64,000 bases of DNA from Plutella xylostella (GCF_932276165.1 NC_064006.1:558001-622000), one strand, 5' to 3'; shown: positions 27,401 through 33,764, numbered from the stretch's first letter. Notes: generated by a model from the sequence alone, not told the origin. Numbers and translations: made by a program.

Positions 27401-30400
27401 ATAAAATAAAAACAACAAAAAGTTAGTTTCACTGGATTTGTATCCAATGTAATATTATAAATGCCAAAGTAACTTTCTGTGTCTGTCTGTCTTTCTGTTA
27501 CTCTTTCACGCGAAAACTACTGAACGGATTTGAATGAAATTTGGTATACGTCTATGGTCTAGACCCTGAGAAAGAACATAGGCTACTTTTTATCCCGGAA
27601 TTCCCTCGGGAAAACTTTTTAAGGCGAAGCGAAGCTCACGGGAACAGCTAGTGTTACATCAGTAATACCGCAAACTTCGTGTAAGGGAATGCAAATGATT
27701 AAATAACATTTGTACAAATCTGCATACAATGTCGTGAGGGTGTTGACTCAACTAATGAAGTTATGACTTGAGTTGACAGTGAAGATGAAAGGAACATGTA
27801 ATGTACTTGTTTGCGATGATATAACTACATCGTATAACATTACTTGACAATAGTTTAGATAGTTGTGATTTGTTGCTCTGTAAACTTGATACGAGTAAGT
27901 ACTTATAAATATCTAATACTTAGGTATAAATGAGCGTACTCTTGATATTCGCATTCATTGAAAATAATATGTAAGTACAAGGTTAGTCAAGCAGCGTAAA
28001 AATCATAAAATTCGAATTTATAACAAGATGATATTTATGTGTTTTGGGGCGATTAATAAACCTTCTACAAACCTCAAGTAAGTACTTTTCAAGTATACGT
28101 TAAGATGTAAGCGAAATTCGACATCTAAGCACTAACTCTCGAGAAATACAGTTCAGTTTCAACCTGGAAACAACATGGCTGTCGAATAAACTCTCGACCT
28201 CTTTGATTAACAATATACGAATCAGATGGTGTGTCACATACAAGAACAAAGCAAAAAAACTGTCCGCATTTTGTTTACTGTCAAACCGTTTTATGTTCCA
28301 CCTAATGACAACCATTATACCAATTAATAAAGTCACAAATCTTCTACAGTCATCGAAATATTATAATAGGCCCGTTTGGACAGCTTTTTTTTTTTTTTTT
28401 TTTTTTTCCTTGTTGCATCTGCCATCAGTCGCCAGACTTTTATCAGATTTGTGGAAAGATCATTGACGTTCAGAGAGATCTGACCATTGTCAGAGTACCC
28501 CTTTATTAATGCAGCACATTTGCTCTCTTGAGTCTGTGAGTCAGGTTAGATGGGTCTAGCAAATTAGAAGCCAGTGAGTTGGGATGATTTGCCAGTCGGA
28601 GCTTGTATTTCATTTTATATGAAGCAATTTCTTCCTGTACTGTCGGTACCCCCAGGTAATCGTGAACTTCACTTGTTTTTATAAACCAAGGTGGGTTACA
28701 TATGGCTTTTAGGACATTGTTTTGAGCCCTTTGTAAGCACATTATGCTAGATTTGGCAGCTGACCCCCATAGAGGAATCCCATAAGTCCAGTTTGGACAG
28801 CTACACAAATTTTCTATTTACTCTTGATTTACTTGATGAAATACATGAAAAGACACATAATCTACCTTATTATTTAACGACCGAAAGTAAAAAATAACTT
28901 TTAAAGCACCAAAAGTTACTTATTGTTTAGATTTTTCATGATTTAGGTTTGACACCAGCTGTCATCCCATACATTTTGGAGCTGTCCAAGCAGGCCTATT
29001 ATATTTCGACGACTGTAATCGAACTAATTCAAAATAAGAGCTCAGTGGTAGATGTAGATTGTTATTTATCGAGACGTTTCTTGACACTCCATCTTATTCG
29101 TATATTGTTAATCTAAGCTGGAACCGGTTGATTGCAGGTTAAAATGACGAACACCGAACGGTAATGACTAATGACAAAATAGAGGTATTTTCGGCACTGT
29201 AGTTCCGTTAGAGATGGATTGAGAAATGCTTATTTGATTGTATGAAGTGGTAATTTGTTGATGGTAACTGTTGGTCAGATGAATGAGCTTGTAGAATGGT
29301 TCTTACACTCGGGTGTTCGGTCTCATATGTTTTTACAAGGTGTTGAGAAATTAGAAATACATAATTGTTCGGTACCGACGAACACTTTAATAATTGTATG
29401 TTTCATTTTATTTTCATTTTATTTATTGAATAAGAAATTACACAAAAAAGTACAATATGCCTAATACAAGCAGCAGAAATCCATTAAGGGTTTAAGAGCT
29501 ACTTAATAGTAAAATATTTTTATATCACATGCATTATTTAACAAGTAGGTATATTAGTAATTAGCTAGTAGTTATCACTTATGGTAGGTATTTAGTTATT
29601 AAATATTATAAGTTAAGTTAACACAATTCAATGAGATAGTTAAGAATACAGTACAGATTACAATAATTTTTTTATGAAACATCTCTTCAGTTGTTTTTTA
29701 TAACCACAATTTAAGTATACACTTTGCATATCTAGGGGCAATTCATTAATGGTTTTGGGCAGTAAGTATCTCCAATGTCTCATCCCAAAGCAATTCCGAT
29801 ATTTAGGCAAGATACATTTTTTTGTTGATGTTAAAATTCGAAGTGATTTGGGGCGGGATTTATAAACTATTTGGGAAATATGATGATTTTCTTCTTTTAA
29901 AATTGACAACTTAATTTTTTCTTCTATTGGTAGGACTTTACAAAACTTAAACAGTTGTGTGTAGTTATCTTTAAATTTATTCTTGATGTTTATTGGGACA
30001 ATAGTTTTTAACATTCTTATCTGTAATTTATATATTTTTTCTATGTAAGTTGTTTTCTATGTGGGTAGGTTCTTATATTTGTATGTGGGTAGGTTCTTTT
30101 ATTTTAGTCTATTCAGTCGTTGGCAGCCTCTCGTCGGGTTATCTGCTCTTGTATTTCGGCGCGGTCTCGATATTCGCAATATTTGTATTTTCGGTTAAAT
30201 ATTACCAGCTGCTATTAGGCATTATATTTGTGTATACGATTATAAGTGGACATGTGATTTTGTGTGTGAGAACCTCAAGATTAAAACGGATTACTTAAGC
30301 ATCGGGAGGGCCCTCCACGCCGAGCTTTGGACCTTGAACCATCACGTGAGCAAAAACCTATATAATATTTATTTTATTAAATATATTTATCCAACAATAA

Positions 30401-33400
30401 TGATGTAAGTATTTCTTCTTCTTCTTATTCAATCGTGTAAATGCACTAAGCTAACTTCCTCCAGTGTTTTTCTACTCTTATTGCGAGATCATTGACCTTC
30501 ATCAGAACTCCTTGACTGCACTTTGAGGCATTAGGACACTCTATAATTTCTATAATACTTATATTGATTCTCCATACATTGTTTTGATAGATTTTTCAAT
30601 ATTTATTATTTTGAAAATTCAGCTTTAATTTAAAATGCATTGACTGAAGATTTCAGTTAAGTTTCACTCTTATTCAAAAAAATTAAATACGGAACTGCGG
30701 AAGGCAGGTCCTGCTACCGTACCACCACCGCACATTAGCCAGCAACAATCCCTAAGCATTATTTCTTATCTGTCAAAACTGTCATAATAATGTAGGAATA
30801 TGACTGGTCTTCGACATATTTCCCTTGTGGTACCTACGGACTATGGTGGTAGTCCTGTGCACATTCATCTTCATAAATCCATCGTATGTAGTGACAGAGG
30901 GGTCCAGACAAAGCCCACCACAGTAAAAAGTCATCATCATCATCACAACCCATCACGTCCCCACTGCTGGGGCACGGGTCTCCTTCCAATGAAGGAAGGG
31001 TTTAGGCCTAGTCCATAGTCCACCACGCGGGCCCAGTGCGGGTTGGAAGACCCCACTAGAAAGTGGCTATAGAAAATGAATTATCACCTCTGAGCATGAC
31101 AGCTTTGACTGAACTCGTAACAACAACATAACAATTCTATAGATTAACAGTTACATAAGAGAAGCCGGCGATAGATGTAATACATCAAGCTTAACCGCAG
31201 ACAACTAAATGGTATGTCTGACACACTTGTCTATCTGTATGTCAGTGTGGTATATTATGCTCTCGGATGTGCGGGTTTATGTAACGGGTGCATTTCATGA
31301 TGGAGTACATGCAGACACCATAATGACAGGTTCTTCTGATAAGTACGACCTCTTGTGACGAGGTCTTGAATTCCATTGTGTGGTCAAAGTTTGTCTTGAA
31401 AAATCGCTTTTATCATTAAAACCGACATTTTTGTACAAATTCTTGTGTGTGTACAAATAAATAATTTTTATGTGGGGTAACGCTACTGGCATCATCAACT
31501 CATAACTAGAAGGATTAAAACGAAAGTCATCAAACAAACCATATGACTCATATTCCTTTGCAAATCGCCTCCCCATACCACACCTTAAAGTCCCGTCTTT
31601 ACCATATGAAGGGAATGGTAATATAGCCCTTATAGCATCGGAAGTCTACATACCTCTGAGAAAGTAAGACCGGTTGATGGACTTTCATTCAACTCGGACC
31701 GAAGGGGGCTAAGAGAACCGCGTGGGAGGAATAGCTTACGTGATGTATTGGTTTTTTGACCGATCATACCTTTTCTCCTTTCAAGTGGGTTATTTAGTAA
31801 AACACCGTTAATAAGTGAGGTGTGACGCAGTTTATGATAAGGTAAATAATGCGTAATGATTTTCGATGTAGAGGTTTTTTATGACGGTACTTAATATTGT
31901 ATAATTTAATGTAAATCTTTATTTATCTACTCGAATGTTAAATACATCGGTTGATGTACAGTGCAAATAATAAATAATTGCATAAAATATTTATGGTAAT
32001 GAAGTGTGAATTAAATAGAAAAATAAATAACTTTGTATCGTAATCTCATAACAGTTGCAATAGAAATCGTCAGATTATACTTTGTATACGTAAACCTAGC
32101 AGGTGCGGCATTATTGACGCTTCGAATAAATTAACAGAACTATTATGTAATATTGAATGAAGATGATAACCAAATGACATAATGCATCGAATCATCGCAT
32201 TGAGCATAATCAGAGAAAATATTTCAGATTCGAATTTTAAATGTAAATATCTATCAACCGGTGGCCAATAATAGCTTTATTTGTTTCTTACATAATTATT
32301 TTATGTTCTCATCAAAATTCCAGTTAAATCGCCCATCACTGTATAGACTTTTTTTGGAGCCAGAGTTAAATACTTCAAATAAACACAAAAATCCAAAAAG
32401 AGCATCCTGAGTGAAAATGTAACTTATTGAAAATTTCTCATCCAGCCATTTTAGCTCCCTTGCACATGGTATATTAAATTTAAACAGTTCTCCCCTCTGC
32501 TTAAGGCTCAGTTTGCTGTGCCACCATGGACATGGAGTTACCAGCCTCAAGTAGGACATATAGGTTGATTTATTCAATAACCGGCGAGCAGCTGGTAAGA
32601 AAGTATTTCCTTTTCCTTCGACTGTACATATATACCTACATGTCTATATACACCGCTGCGGTGTAAGTGAAATCATTGCACTTATGCTGTTCTAAAGTTT
32701 ACATGGCCGCAGCTTTATGCGGCAAACTATGCTTAGGAATAGGGTAAGCACGCACAACGATTTTAATAGAGTGATATGTTTGTCGCACGTGTGAGTCCAT
32801 AATAATAATAATGTGTCTGTAAATTATTATTATGAACACCAGCGCTATTTTAAAATCGTGTCGCAAATAGTAAAATCTTAATGTGCACTAGACCTAAACG
32901 CAACCCCTGAAAGCATTATTATTGTTATTTATTACATTATTTAGCGTACAGTGATGCGCCTGATATTTATGTTATTTGTAGGTACCTACATGAAAGAAGA
33001 GTACCTCAGGGTAATTTTACAGCTCATCATCGTTAAAAGTAGTCTAAGCACTAAAACTGAAATCATCACTACAAGTGATTAAAAATTCATTGTCAAGGCA
33101 ACGCTTACGACGGAGCGGTACTAGTGGTGCAATAAAGATGCTATCTCCATCCAACCTCGAATCGTCAGCAGACTGTGACAGATAGAGGTAGGTGGGGATC
33201 TAGCTAAGAAATCCTCGGTTAGTCAGTTATTTTCAAATTAACATACTTTACGGAGTTTGTATTAGTAATGCTATATTTATGCTGGCAAATAAAATCCTTA
33301 TGTTTTGAAACGTGTGTTATAGAATCATGTGCTTACTTACACAGGTAGTACCTACTTATTAACGTTCGGTGGTGGAACGGTAGCTAAAGTTAAAAAAATA

Positions 33401-33688
33401 TATTATTTAAACTTACCGATTCAACAGCGTCTCAATCAAATGCGAGGAATGTGGCAACGCTTCCACCAGCAAGTCCATAGGCAGTTCCGTCGCCACACTC
33501 TGCAGGACCCCGGGCCCCAGGCGTCCCAAGATGGCCGCCGCTTCTCTGAACTGTCGTCCTTCAGCCAATAGCAGCACGCGACGCAGCGCGAGACGGGGAG
33601 AGGTGTAGGTGTTCTTCTCCCTGTCTCGCTCGCGGCGGATTCGCTCGCGGTTCTCGTTCATTATGTTGCCGGTCGATCGAGGATCCAT
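119..33688 (-). CDS. Unrecognised conserved helical protein, N-terminal 454 codons (seven exons; 3' end beyond left edge)
   Basis: Coding exons in transcript order are 33417-33688, 15288-15496, 7774-7901, 6823-7073, 1382-1552, 666-804 and 119-310, all minus strand. Each is bounded by GT/AG, and phases match at every junction (2/1, 1/2, 0/0, 0/0, 2/1, 2/1, 0/0), giving 454 codons without a stop. The start has an excellent Kozak context (GCCACCATGG). The protein starts MDPRSTGNIMNENRERIRRE and is rich in Leu/Ala/Glu/Arg, suggesting an all-helical fold. A Ser/Asp-rich acidic stretch (GYHSDSDEHAASETGPD) lies near residue 330. There is no signal peptide and no clear membrane segment in the visible part; FSVVVLSFR is too short for one. 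I cannot assign a family or function. The introns are unusually long (up to 18 kb) and packed with transposons. The CDS continues past position 119 through a consensus donor, so downstream exons lie off the window. Confidence 0.8.
666..804 (-). CDS. Gene 1, coding exon 6
   Basis: The acceptor CATTATTCCAG ends at 805; a second in-frame acceptor six bases further on (TTCCAG, exon start 798) would drop two residues. The donor GTTGTG|GTGAGT lies at 665-664. The exon is 139 nt and ends in phase 0. The peptide SKLVSFYAGVWARAADEALP is followed by LKYKIVFSVVV. The two possible acceptors form a NAGNAG-like tandem separated by 6 nt. Confidence 0.75.
1231..1310 (-). repeat. Tandem duplicate of the 3' end of gene 1 exon 5, including its 5' splice site
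   Basis: This stretch is a diverged copy of 1371-1450. On the minus strand it still reads SDGYHSDSDKHAPSETGPD, against SDGYHSDSDEHAASETGPD in the exon, and keeps the donor GACAG|GTGAGA exactly 140 bp downstream of the real donor. There is no clear acceptor in a matching phase, so it is more likely a decayed duplication or decoy donor than an exon. Confidence 0.7.
1382..1552 (-). CDS. Gene 1, coding exon 5 (acidic Ser-rich linker)
   Basis: The acceptor CTTACTTCCAG precedes 1552 and the donor GACAG|GTGAGA follows 1382. The exon is 171 nt; it enters completing Arg and exits with AG (phase 2). It encodes PVAGVLMSFSRGCDAVLGLM followed by a Pro/Ser-rich low-complexity linker ending GYHSDSDEHAASETGPD, plausibly disordered and phosphorylatable (inference). 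Its 3' end and donor are duplicated 140 bp downstream at about 1231-1308. Confidence 0.8.
1553..3000. other. Gene 1 intron, no gene seen
   Basis: The sequence is AT-rich with no convincing coding potential. A LINE 3'-tail remnant in minus orientation sits at about 2417-2480 (TCAAAGTCAAATGCTTTTAT). Confidence 0.5.
3105..4305. mobile_element. Degenerate MULE-type DNA transposon with inverted subterminal motifs
   Basis: The left half carries repeated GAGCGA/AGCGAC motifs on the plus strand (for example 3297-3330, CTAAGTGAGCGACTGG), and the right half carries their complement (TCGCTC/ACTCG, for example 4216-4242, CAGTCGCTCACTTAGTAATT). This is an inverted arrangement typical of subterminal transposase-binding sites. 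Between them lies a SWIM-zinc-finger coding relic (3528-3722). Outer TIRs and a target duplication could not be fixed by eye, so the limits are approximate. Confidence 0.45.
3528..3722 (+). pseudogene. SWIM zinc finger plus AT-hook C-terminal fragment (MULE transposase-like relic)
   Basis: A 64-codon frame reads MHWQKGSCDCPEFFNRYVCN followed by HVLGLAIRLK, which is the CxCxnCxH pattern of a SWIM zinc finger. GQKRKRGRPNKSKP then gives an AT-hook-like basic GRP motif near the C-terminus. Many MULE-type transposases and SWIM proteins of insects end this way (family knowledge). An in-frame TAA lies one codon upstream of the ATG and no usable acceptor in phase is seen, so it looks like a 5'-truncated relic. 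AATAAA occurs about 105 bp after the stop. Confidence 0.55.
5110..5254. mobile_element. Palindromic MITE (GTCAGCTGCATAAG family)
   Basis: The inverted ends ACGGTCAGCTGCATAAGT and ACTTATGCAGCTGACTGT enclose a TTGTCAAACTGACGAACC…TTGACAAGGT inner palindrome. A close relative is at about 48786-48893 and a diverged one at about 16985-17102. Confidence 0.65.
6823..7073 (-). CDS. Gene 1, coding exon 4
   Basis: The acceptor TCTACCTCCACAG precedes 7073 and the donor CGAG|GTAAGT follows 6823. The exon is 251 nt, starting in phase 0 and ending with two bases (AG) of an Arg codon. The peptide SPVTITQDPASSSHQRLLSL leads into a predicted helical stretch with SDVERRLIDNKSLLTIVDKP and later VESDKAVLACVGQIKRTD. 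Confidence 0.85.
7454..7578. mobile_element. Palindromic MITE (GGTTGCACCA… family)
   Basis: The arms GGGTTGCACCA…TTTAACTTTAACTATTACA and TGTAATAGTTAAAGTTAAAT…TGGTGCAACCC form a near-perfect inverted repeat of about 50 bp each around a short loop. This is a common lepidopteran MITE design. A related one lies at 50868-51005. Confidence 0.7.
7591..7757. mobile_element. MITE-like palindromic element next to gene 1 exon 3 donor
   Basis: The ends read CTGCACAGCTACCGTACC on the left and, inverted, CTGTGGGGTTACCACCACCG on the right. Related copies lie at about 30705-30800 and 51585-51732. The right end stops 16 nt inside the intron from the exon 3 donor (GT at 7773-7772). Confidence 0.5.
7774..7901 (-). 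CDS. Gene 1, coding exon 3
   Basis: The acceptor CTCCCTCTGCCCCCAG precedes 7901 and the donor GAATTG|GTGAGA follows 7774. The exon is 128 nt; it starts by completing a Gly codon and ends in phase 0. It encodes LGTHGLTADTTGALISLHVA followed by a helical ALKNELQRHVEVYKQALHKL segment. Its acceptor and first roughly 40 exonic bases are repeated twice upstream in transcript order, at 8020 and 8139 (see the minisatellite entry). A MITE ends 16 nt into the downstream intron. Confidence 0.85.
7902..8345 (-). repeat. Compound minisatellite built from gene 1 exon 3's acceptor region (119-bp unit plus ~40-bp subunits)
   Basis: The exon 3 acceptor and its first roughly 40 coding bases recur with acceptors ending at 8021-8022 and 8140-8141, exactly 119 bp apart. 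The two extra copies still translate LGTHGLTADTTGA and LGTHGLTVDTTGA. Between and beyond them are shorter diverged units (consensus like GGGTGAGGGAGATGGCATGA) out to about 8345. Use of either upstream acceptor would change the frame of exon 3, because 119 and 238 are not multiples of three. Confidence 0.8.
8350..10299. other. Gene 1 intron, no gene seen
   Basis: The intron is AT-rich. Around 9170-9205 the minus strand has a B-box-like GGTTCAATTCC in a tRNA-like context, probably an old SINE head. Nothing else could be identified. Confidence 0.4.
10300..10396 (+). repeat. 5' LTR of the gypsy element
   Basis: This is 97 bp, starting TATTGTGTATTTGAACAGTC and ending …TTGTATCTTTTA, and it matches the 3' copy without a visible difference. 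It contains AATAAA within GAATAATAAATCAG, a possible polyadenylation signal. It is very short for a Ty3/gypsy LTR. Confidence 0.85.
10435..14268 (+). CDS. Gag-Pol polyprotein of Ty3/gypsy retrotransposon (single frame, 1277 aa)
   Basis: A single open frame starts at the ATG at 10435 (MASNLSNIVF); the frame is open a few codons further upstream but without an ATG. In order: a gag-like N-terminus; two zinc knuckles (about residue 205, CRHCAQSHKAGERC; about 225, CFYCKKFGHIASAC); an aspartic protease with DTG (Asp 292); a reverse transcriptase with LDLKHAYLQM and a catalytic LLDD (Asp 571/572, where most gypsy elements have Y/F-x-DD); RNase H (Asp 718, later ITDHKPL); an integrase with an HHCC zinc region; and a DD35E triad at Asp 1002, Asp 1056 and Glu 1092. 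All catalytic positions are present and no frameshift separates gag from pol. The C-terminal tail is Pro/Ser-rich. It encodes the enzymes for copying and inserting the element; whether it is active is unknown. Confidence 0.92.
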   Translation: MASNLSNIVFPGQFNPKTDKWCEYKERLLCALDAAGVSAEPADEQKARSLFLSQCGKDTYSLIVSLLVPKRPTSVGFYDILLVLDKFYEPEVNEILEAGKFHKRLQIQGESVQDFVSAISLMAAKCNFVDLKRQLRDRLVLGVRDDRLRRDLLKTTDLTYERAVQLCLNYQAAFHDLYPDTSEMKQTPSSVSEPMDIGRIKSIECRHCAQSHKAGERCPFMKAKCFYCKKFGHIASACMKKSGKVHQVGGDDQPTTPSEDMMGVYVCSDNSYRAPITAELTIDGAKLSMEVDTGASRSIISEETYRKLWQMAPPLQSTNVKLVTWTREPLKVLGVTHVRVVLGNKEAQCELLVVSGKGPSLLGRNWFQALCLDVEGLCWTDDKISRLMSEFPDLFKETLGEYKGPEISLHVRPDAKPRFLNARPVPFPLKKQVEEELNRMVESGVLTPVRYSKWATPLRLVKKDDGALRICGDYRSTVNSAIDVDTYPLTAAVEAFVNLSGGRVFSKLDLKHAYLQMKVDEDTAMLLTLNTPLGLMRMNRLAFGVNAAPGIFQRVMSSALAGMPGVACLLDDVALTGRTAQEHDQRLRAVLQKLTDMGFRLNLKKCVFASNSINFLGHTIDVEGLHPSPEKVREIKEKPAPTNKATLRAFLGLYNFYEKFLPDKATLLEPLYRLLESKRPWAWGDVEQKAFKDAKNLLASDLTLVGYDLNKELLLICDSSEYGLGAVIAHIMEDGSERPVMMASRTLQPHERRYGQIDKEALAIMYGLEKFREFLIGRKFCIITDHKPLVGLFNPDKPIPDFISPRMLRWSLKLGCFDYVIKYRPGKLIGQADALSRWTAVNGSGNKEDALGEVLLLAEQPEGWNLDVTRIATETKKDRVLRKVLFHVLHGWPRANTDPEMQPYWTRREALSHDKDCLLWSNRVIIPQSLQQEVLKLLHEPHAGIVQTKAYARGYVWWAGMDQQIERVVAECEACQAVRNNPPRDPQAWIVPEKPWSRVHVDFAGPFQGKTFIVLIDSYSKWFEAEIIHSMSSGTVISVMRKIFASQGLPDVLVSDNGRAFSSVEFNMFLKKNGIRHLYSPPYHPATNGQIERAIQTFKNKLKKMSESDIPWSEKMPKALYALRTVPNTCTNRSPAEMLNGRKYRTAVSALHPAAAPSAAARQAEAAAHSAPARTFAPAQPVLVRMYQAPDKWQRATVEQVEGPSSYMVRTEDGELHRRHADQMLARAVPTPRAETPPIEMHRPAVSMPSSPSTSDEPIVIPPPDMWPDIIGIPNSC
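14468..14564 (+). repeat. 3' LTR of the gypsy element
   Basis: This is the 97-bp copy of the 5' LTR, preceded by the purine-rich GAGAGAAAGG and followed by the target duplication GTATC. Confidence 0.85.
15000..15125 (-). mobile_element. LINE 3'-tail fragment
   Basis: A (TTTCA)/(TTATTTATTC) start followed by AAGAACAATATACATTGTA and CTGTTACTCCCCTGTGGAGC resembles a 5'-truncated LINE 3' end in minus orientation. Confidence 0.4.
15288..15496 (-). CDS. Gene 1, coding exon 2
   Basis: The acceptor CTTCTTCACAG precedes 15496 and the donor GTGCAAG|GTATGC follows 15288. The exon is 209 nt: it completes the Arg codon of exon 1 and ends with one base of a Gly codon. The peptide reads LISLEITPRPEISVEAVAWR, followed by an Ala/Gly-rich loop and a helical LLDQQRRQLDLAVQ segment. 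GC content is very high compared with the surrounding AT-rich intron, as for the other exons of this gene. Confidence 0.85.
15538..15625 (-). mobile_element. SINE tail fragment
   Basis: This matches the body of the SINE at 57905-58125 (…CCATCCGACCCAAAACTAGG… here, complement of …TTTAGCTTGGGGTTGGATGG… there). It starts about 40 bp upstream, in transcript order, of the gene 1 exon 2 acceptor. Confidence 0.5.
16120..16340 (+). mobile_element. Dispersed lepidopteran repeat (CCCCGACGGAAAAAAACGGG type)
   Basis: The sequence CCCCGACGGAAAAAAACGGG…GTGTTATAAG…TTTCATGAAAATCGGTTCAG is a widely dispersed non-coding repeat pattern in Lepidoptera (recognised from memory). A related inverted fragment lies at about 18380-18545. 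Confidence 0.45.
16985..17102. mobile_element. Diverged palindromic MITE
   Basis: The ends GGTACAGTTGACTTCATAAT and, inverted, AGTACAGTTGACTCCGATAA, are about 118 bp apart, with the same overall layout as the copy at 5110-5254. Confidence 0.5.
17482..17610 (-). mobile_element. LINE 3'-tail fragment
   Basis: TTTATTTATTTAATACTTTATTGCAC followed by TACAAAAGGTGGACTTAATG and TTCTACCAGCCAACC is the minus-orientation 3' end of a common LINE. The complementary copy is at 43695-43775. Confidence 0.6.
19341..20626 (+). mobile_element. Mariner DNA transposon (1286 bp), inactive
   Basis: Terminal inverted repeats TTAGGTCCTTACATATGAAA…TTGGCGTTTT (left) and the matching inverted end at 20597-20626 are flanked by TA dinucleotides (19339-19340 and 20627-20628), as expected for mariner. 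The whole transposase frame (19529-20548) is present with two premature stops. The element sits in gene 1 intron 1-2, antisense to the gene. Confidence 0.92.
19529..20548 (+). pseudogene. Mariner transposase with two nonsense codons
   Basis: The frame MENLKYRVIYEYEF… runs 340 codons with no frameshift but has TAA at 19889-19891 (codon 121) and at 20021-20023 (codon 165). The second sits where family members have WLNPGEPA preceded by Gln, so CAA to TAA is likely. The helix-turn-helix N-terminus is present (TSELAAGSGVSDKTILIHLK). The catalytic triad is complete: Asp 151 in TCDEKW, Asp 243 in LLQDNARPH, and Asp 278 in SPDLASTDYHFF, giving the DD34D spacing of mariner. Translation would stop before the catalytic domain, so the copy is dead. 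Confidence 0.92.
21397..21511 (+). repeat. (CA)n microsatellite
   Basis: About 115 bp of interrupted CACACA repeats with occasional T or CC interruptions. The open frame of His/Thr codons across it is a repeat artefact. Confidence 0.95.
22450..22610 (-). mobile_element. LINE 3'-tail fragment
   Basis: TATTTATTATTACTTATTTA, then TTTATTTTACATTTTCTAAA and TTTCTTCCAGCCAACCCTTG, match the minus-orientation LINE tail family also seen at 17482 and 24428. Confidence 0.55.
22862..22999 (-). pseudogene. Remnant of a DDE-type (Tc1/IS630-like) transposase N-terminus
   Basis: The minus strand reads MPKALKCDARKVILDILAFM then QEE-stop. After a frameshift it reads FRLEKLEERVATATG. This is the pattern of the N-terminal helix-turn-helix of lepidopteran DDE_3 transposases (MPK…ARKVI…F…RVA.ATG; recalled from the family, not searched). 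It is too short and broken to be functional. Confidence 0.4.
23936..24180 (+). pseudogene. C-terminal fragment of an RTE-type LINE ORF
   Basis: The plus frame encodes KRSVGRPPPARWVDDLRKVA, then GNDWMWKAIDR and GEGYVQQW, before a stop at 24178-24180. The GRPPARW-DDL and GEAYVQQW signature is the C-terminus of RTE/BovB-like LINE proteins (compare the longer element at 37803-40230). Only the last ~80 codons are present. Confidence 0.65.
24428..24570 (-). mobile_element. LINE 3'-tail fragment
   Basis: TTTTTATTTACTTATTTATT…TTTGGAAAACTAGCGACTAT…TTTCCACTGGTAAGAAACAA resembles the minus-oriented LINE tails found elsewhere in the window. Confidence 0.4.
24654..25689. mobile_element. Long-hairpin (foldback) transposable element, ~470-bp arms
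   Basis: The left arm 24654-25125 and right arm 25217-25689 are near-perfect reverse complements with a 91-bp loop. The termini are CAGGGTGTCCCA… and …GGGACACCCTG, each flanked by TA, so a TA target duplication is likely. There is no coding frame. By eye only a handful of mismatches separate the arms over about 470 bp. It lies in the large gene 1 intron, so pre-mRNA could fold into a very long hairpin. Confidence 0.9.
25700..26095 (-). pseudogene. C-terminal fragment of a CR1/Jockey-like LINE reverse transcriptase
   Basis: The minus frame reads MPHQFVVRILHLYAYRDCNQ … RRLPPTFYISNVSTNY … WRACNAFNKLVPDHLDID … ARRKLSDMF before its stop at 25823. This is the typical 'LWN…FNSLP' C-terminal pattern of CR1/Jockey LINE ORF2. 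The element is 5'-truncated and its 3' UTR extends towards 25700. Confidence 0.6.
26318..26450 (-). mobile_element. SINE tail fragment
   Basis: TGTGTGGAGACATCTCACAC…CGGCCATCCGACCCCAAGCT…GACAGCTGATATATCTACAC is the reverse complement of the SINE body at 57975-58115. Confidence 0.55.
27057..27190 (-). mobile_element. LINE 3'-tail fragment
   Basis: (ATAAAG)n followed by TACTCTTTATTGGACACAAA and AAAGTAATCTCTTCCAGACAACC is a minus-oriented LINE 3' end. A related fragment is at 47293-47450. Confidence 0.55.
27450..27651 (+). mobile_element. Helitron-like non-autonomous repeat
   Basis: It starts AATATTATAAATGCCAAAGT, contains TACTCTTTCACGCGAAAACT and TTGAATGAAATTTGGTATAC, and ends GAAGCTCACGGGAACAGCTAG|T. 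A CTAG 3' terminus before T, with a GC-rich hairpin-prone end, fits Helitrons (inference). Sister copies are at 34881-35081 and 53010-53174. Confidence 0.6.
28341..29014. mobile_element. TIR element split by a Jockey LINE insertion
   Basis: The left end CTACAGTCATCGAAATATTA…GTTTGGACAGCT (28341-28385) is inverted at the right end (28973-29014, AGCTGTCCAAGCAGGCCTAT…CGACGACTGTA). The element is interrupted by the LINE at 28386-28790. Confidence 0.65.
28386..28790 (-). mobile_element. 5'-truncated Jockey-clade LINE, C-terminal coding remnant
   Basis: A T-tract at 28386-28407 (poly(A) on the minus strand) and the perfect 12-bp target duplication GTTTGGACAGCT (28374-28385 and 28791-28802) delimit a retrotransposed copy. 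The minus frame reads TYGIPLWGSAAKSSIMCLQR, AQNNVLKAICNPPWF and later LASNLLDPSNLTHRLKRANVLH, with its stop at 28506-28508. This is the C-terminus of a Jockey-type ORF2. The 5' end is missing. Confidence 0.85.
29395..30014 (-). pseudogene. 3' end of a CR1-like LINE with ORF2 C-terminus
   Basis: The minus frame (30014 to 29658) reads MLKTIVPINIKNKFKDNYTQ … RPKSLRILTSTKKCILP … FGMRHWRYLLPKTINELPLD … KKQLKRCFIKKLL, a CR1-type C-terminal pattern. Its 3' UTR runs to the AT-rich tail at about 29395-29480. The copy is 5'-truncated. Confidence 0.55.
30930..31065 (+). mobile_element. Dispersed lepidopteran repeat (ACGTCCCCACTGCTGGGGCA type)
   Basis: CATCACAACCCATCACGTCC, CCACTGCTGGGGCACGGGTC and TCCTTCCAATGAAGGAAGGG form a very common lepidopteran dispersed repeat. 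Copies are also at 35577-35835 and, in part, 22757-22800. Confidence 0.6.
31066..33416. other. Gene 1 intron, no gene seen
   Basis: This is AT-rich intron between coding exons 1 and 2. Short open frames at 31295-31576 and 32296-32577 show no recognisable protein family. Confidence 0.4.
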
Positions 33689-33764
33689 GGTGGCGCAGCT
33701 CTGGGCTCTAGCCCATCGTTTAGTGAAGTGAGCGAGTTAGCGGGCCGGGCAGCGGCATCGGTTT
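33417..33764 (-). CDS. Gene 1, first coding exon with 76 nt of 5' UTR
   Basis: The acceptor TTTGTTTACAG ends at 33765 and the donor AATCG|GTAAGT lies at 33416-33415. The ATG at 33688-33686 sits in CGCCACCATGG, a near-perfect Kozak context. The 76-nt leader carries two upstream ATGs in other frames: a two-codon ATG-GGC-TAG near 33716 and a 12-codon frame starting near 33758 that stops before the main ATG. The encoded 90 residues start with a charged stretch (RERIRRERDREKN), then LALRRVLLLAEGRQFREAA. The exon ends with two bases of an Arg codon (phase 2). Because the exon begins with an acceptor, a further upstream non-coding exon must exist. Confidence 0.85.
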
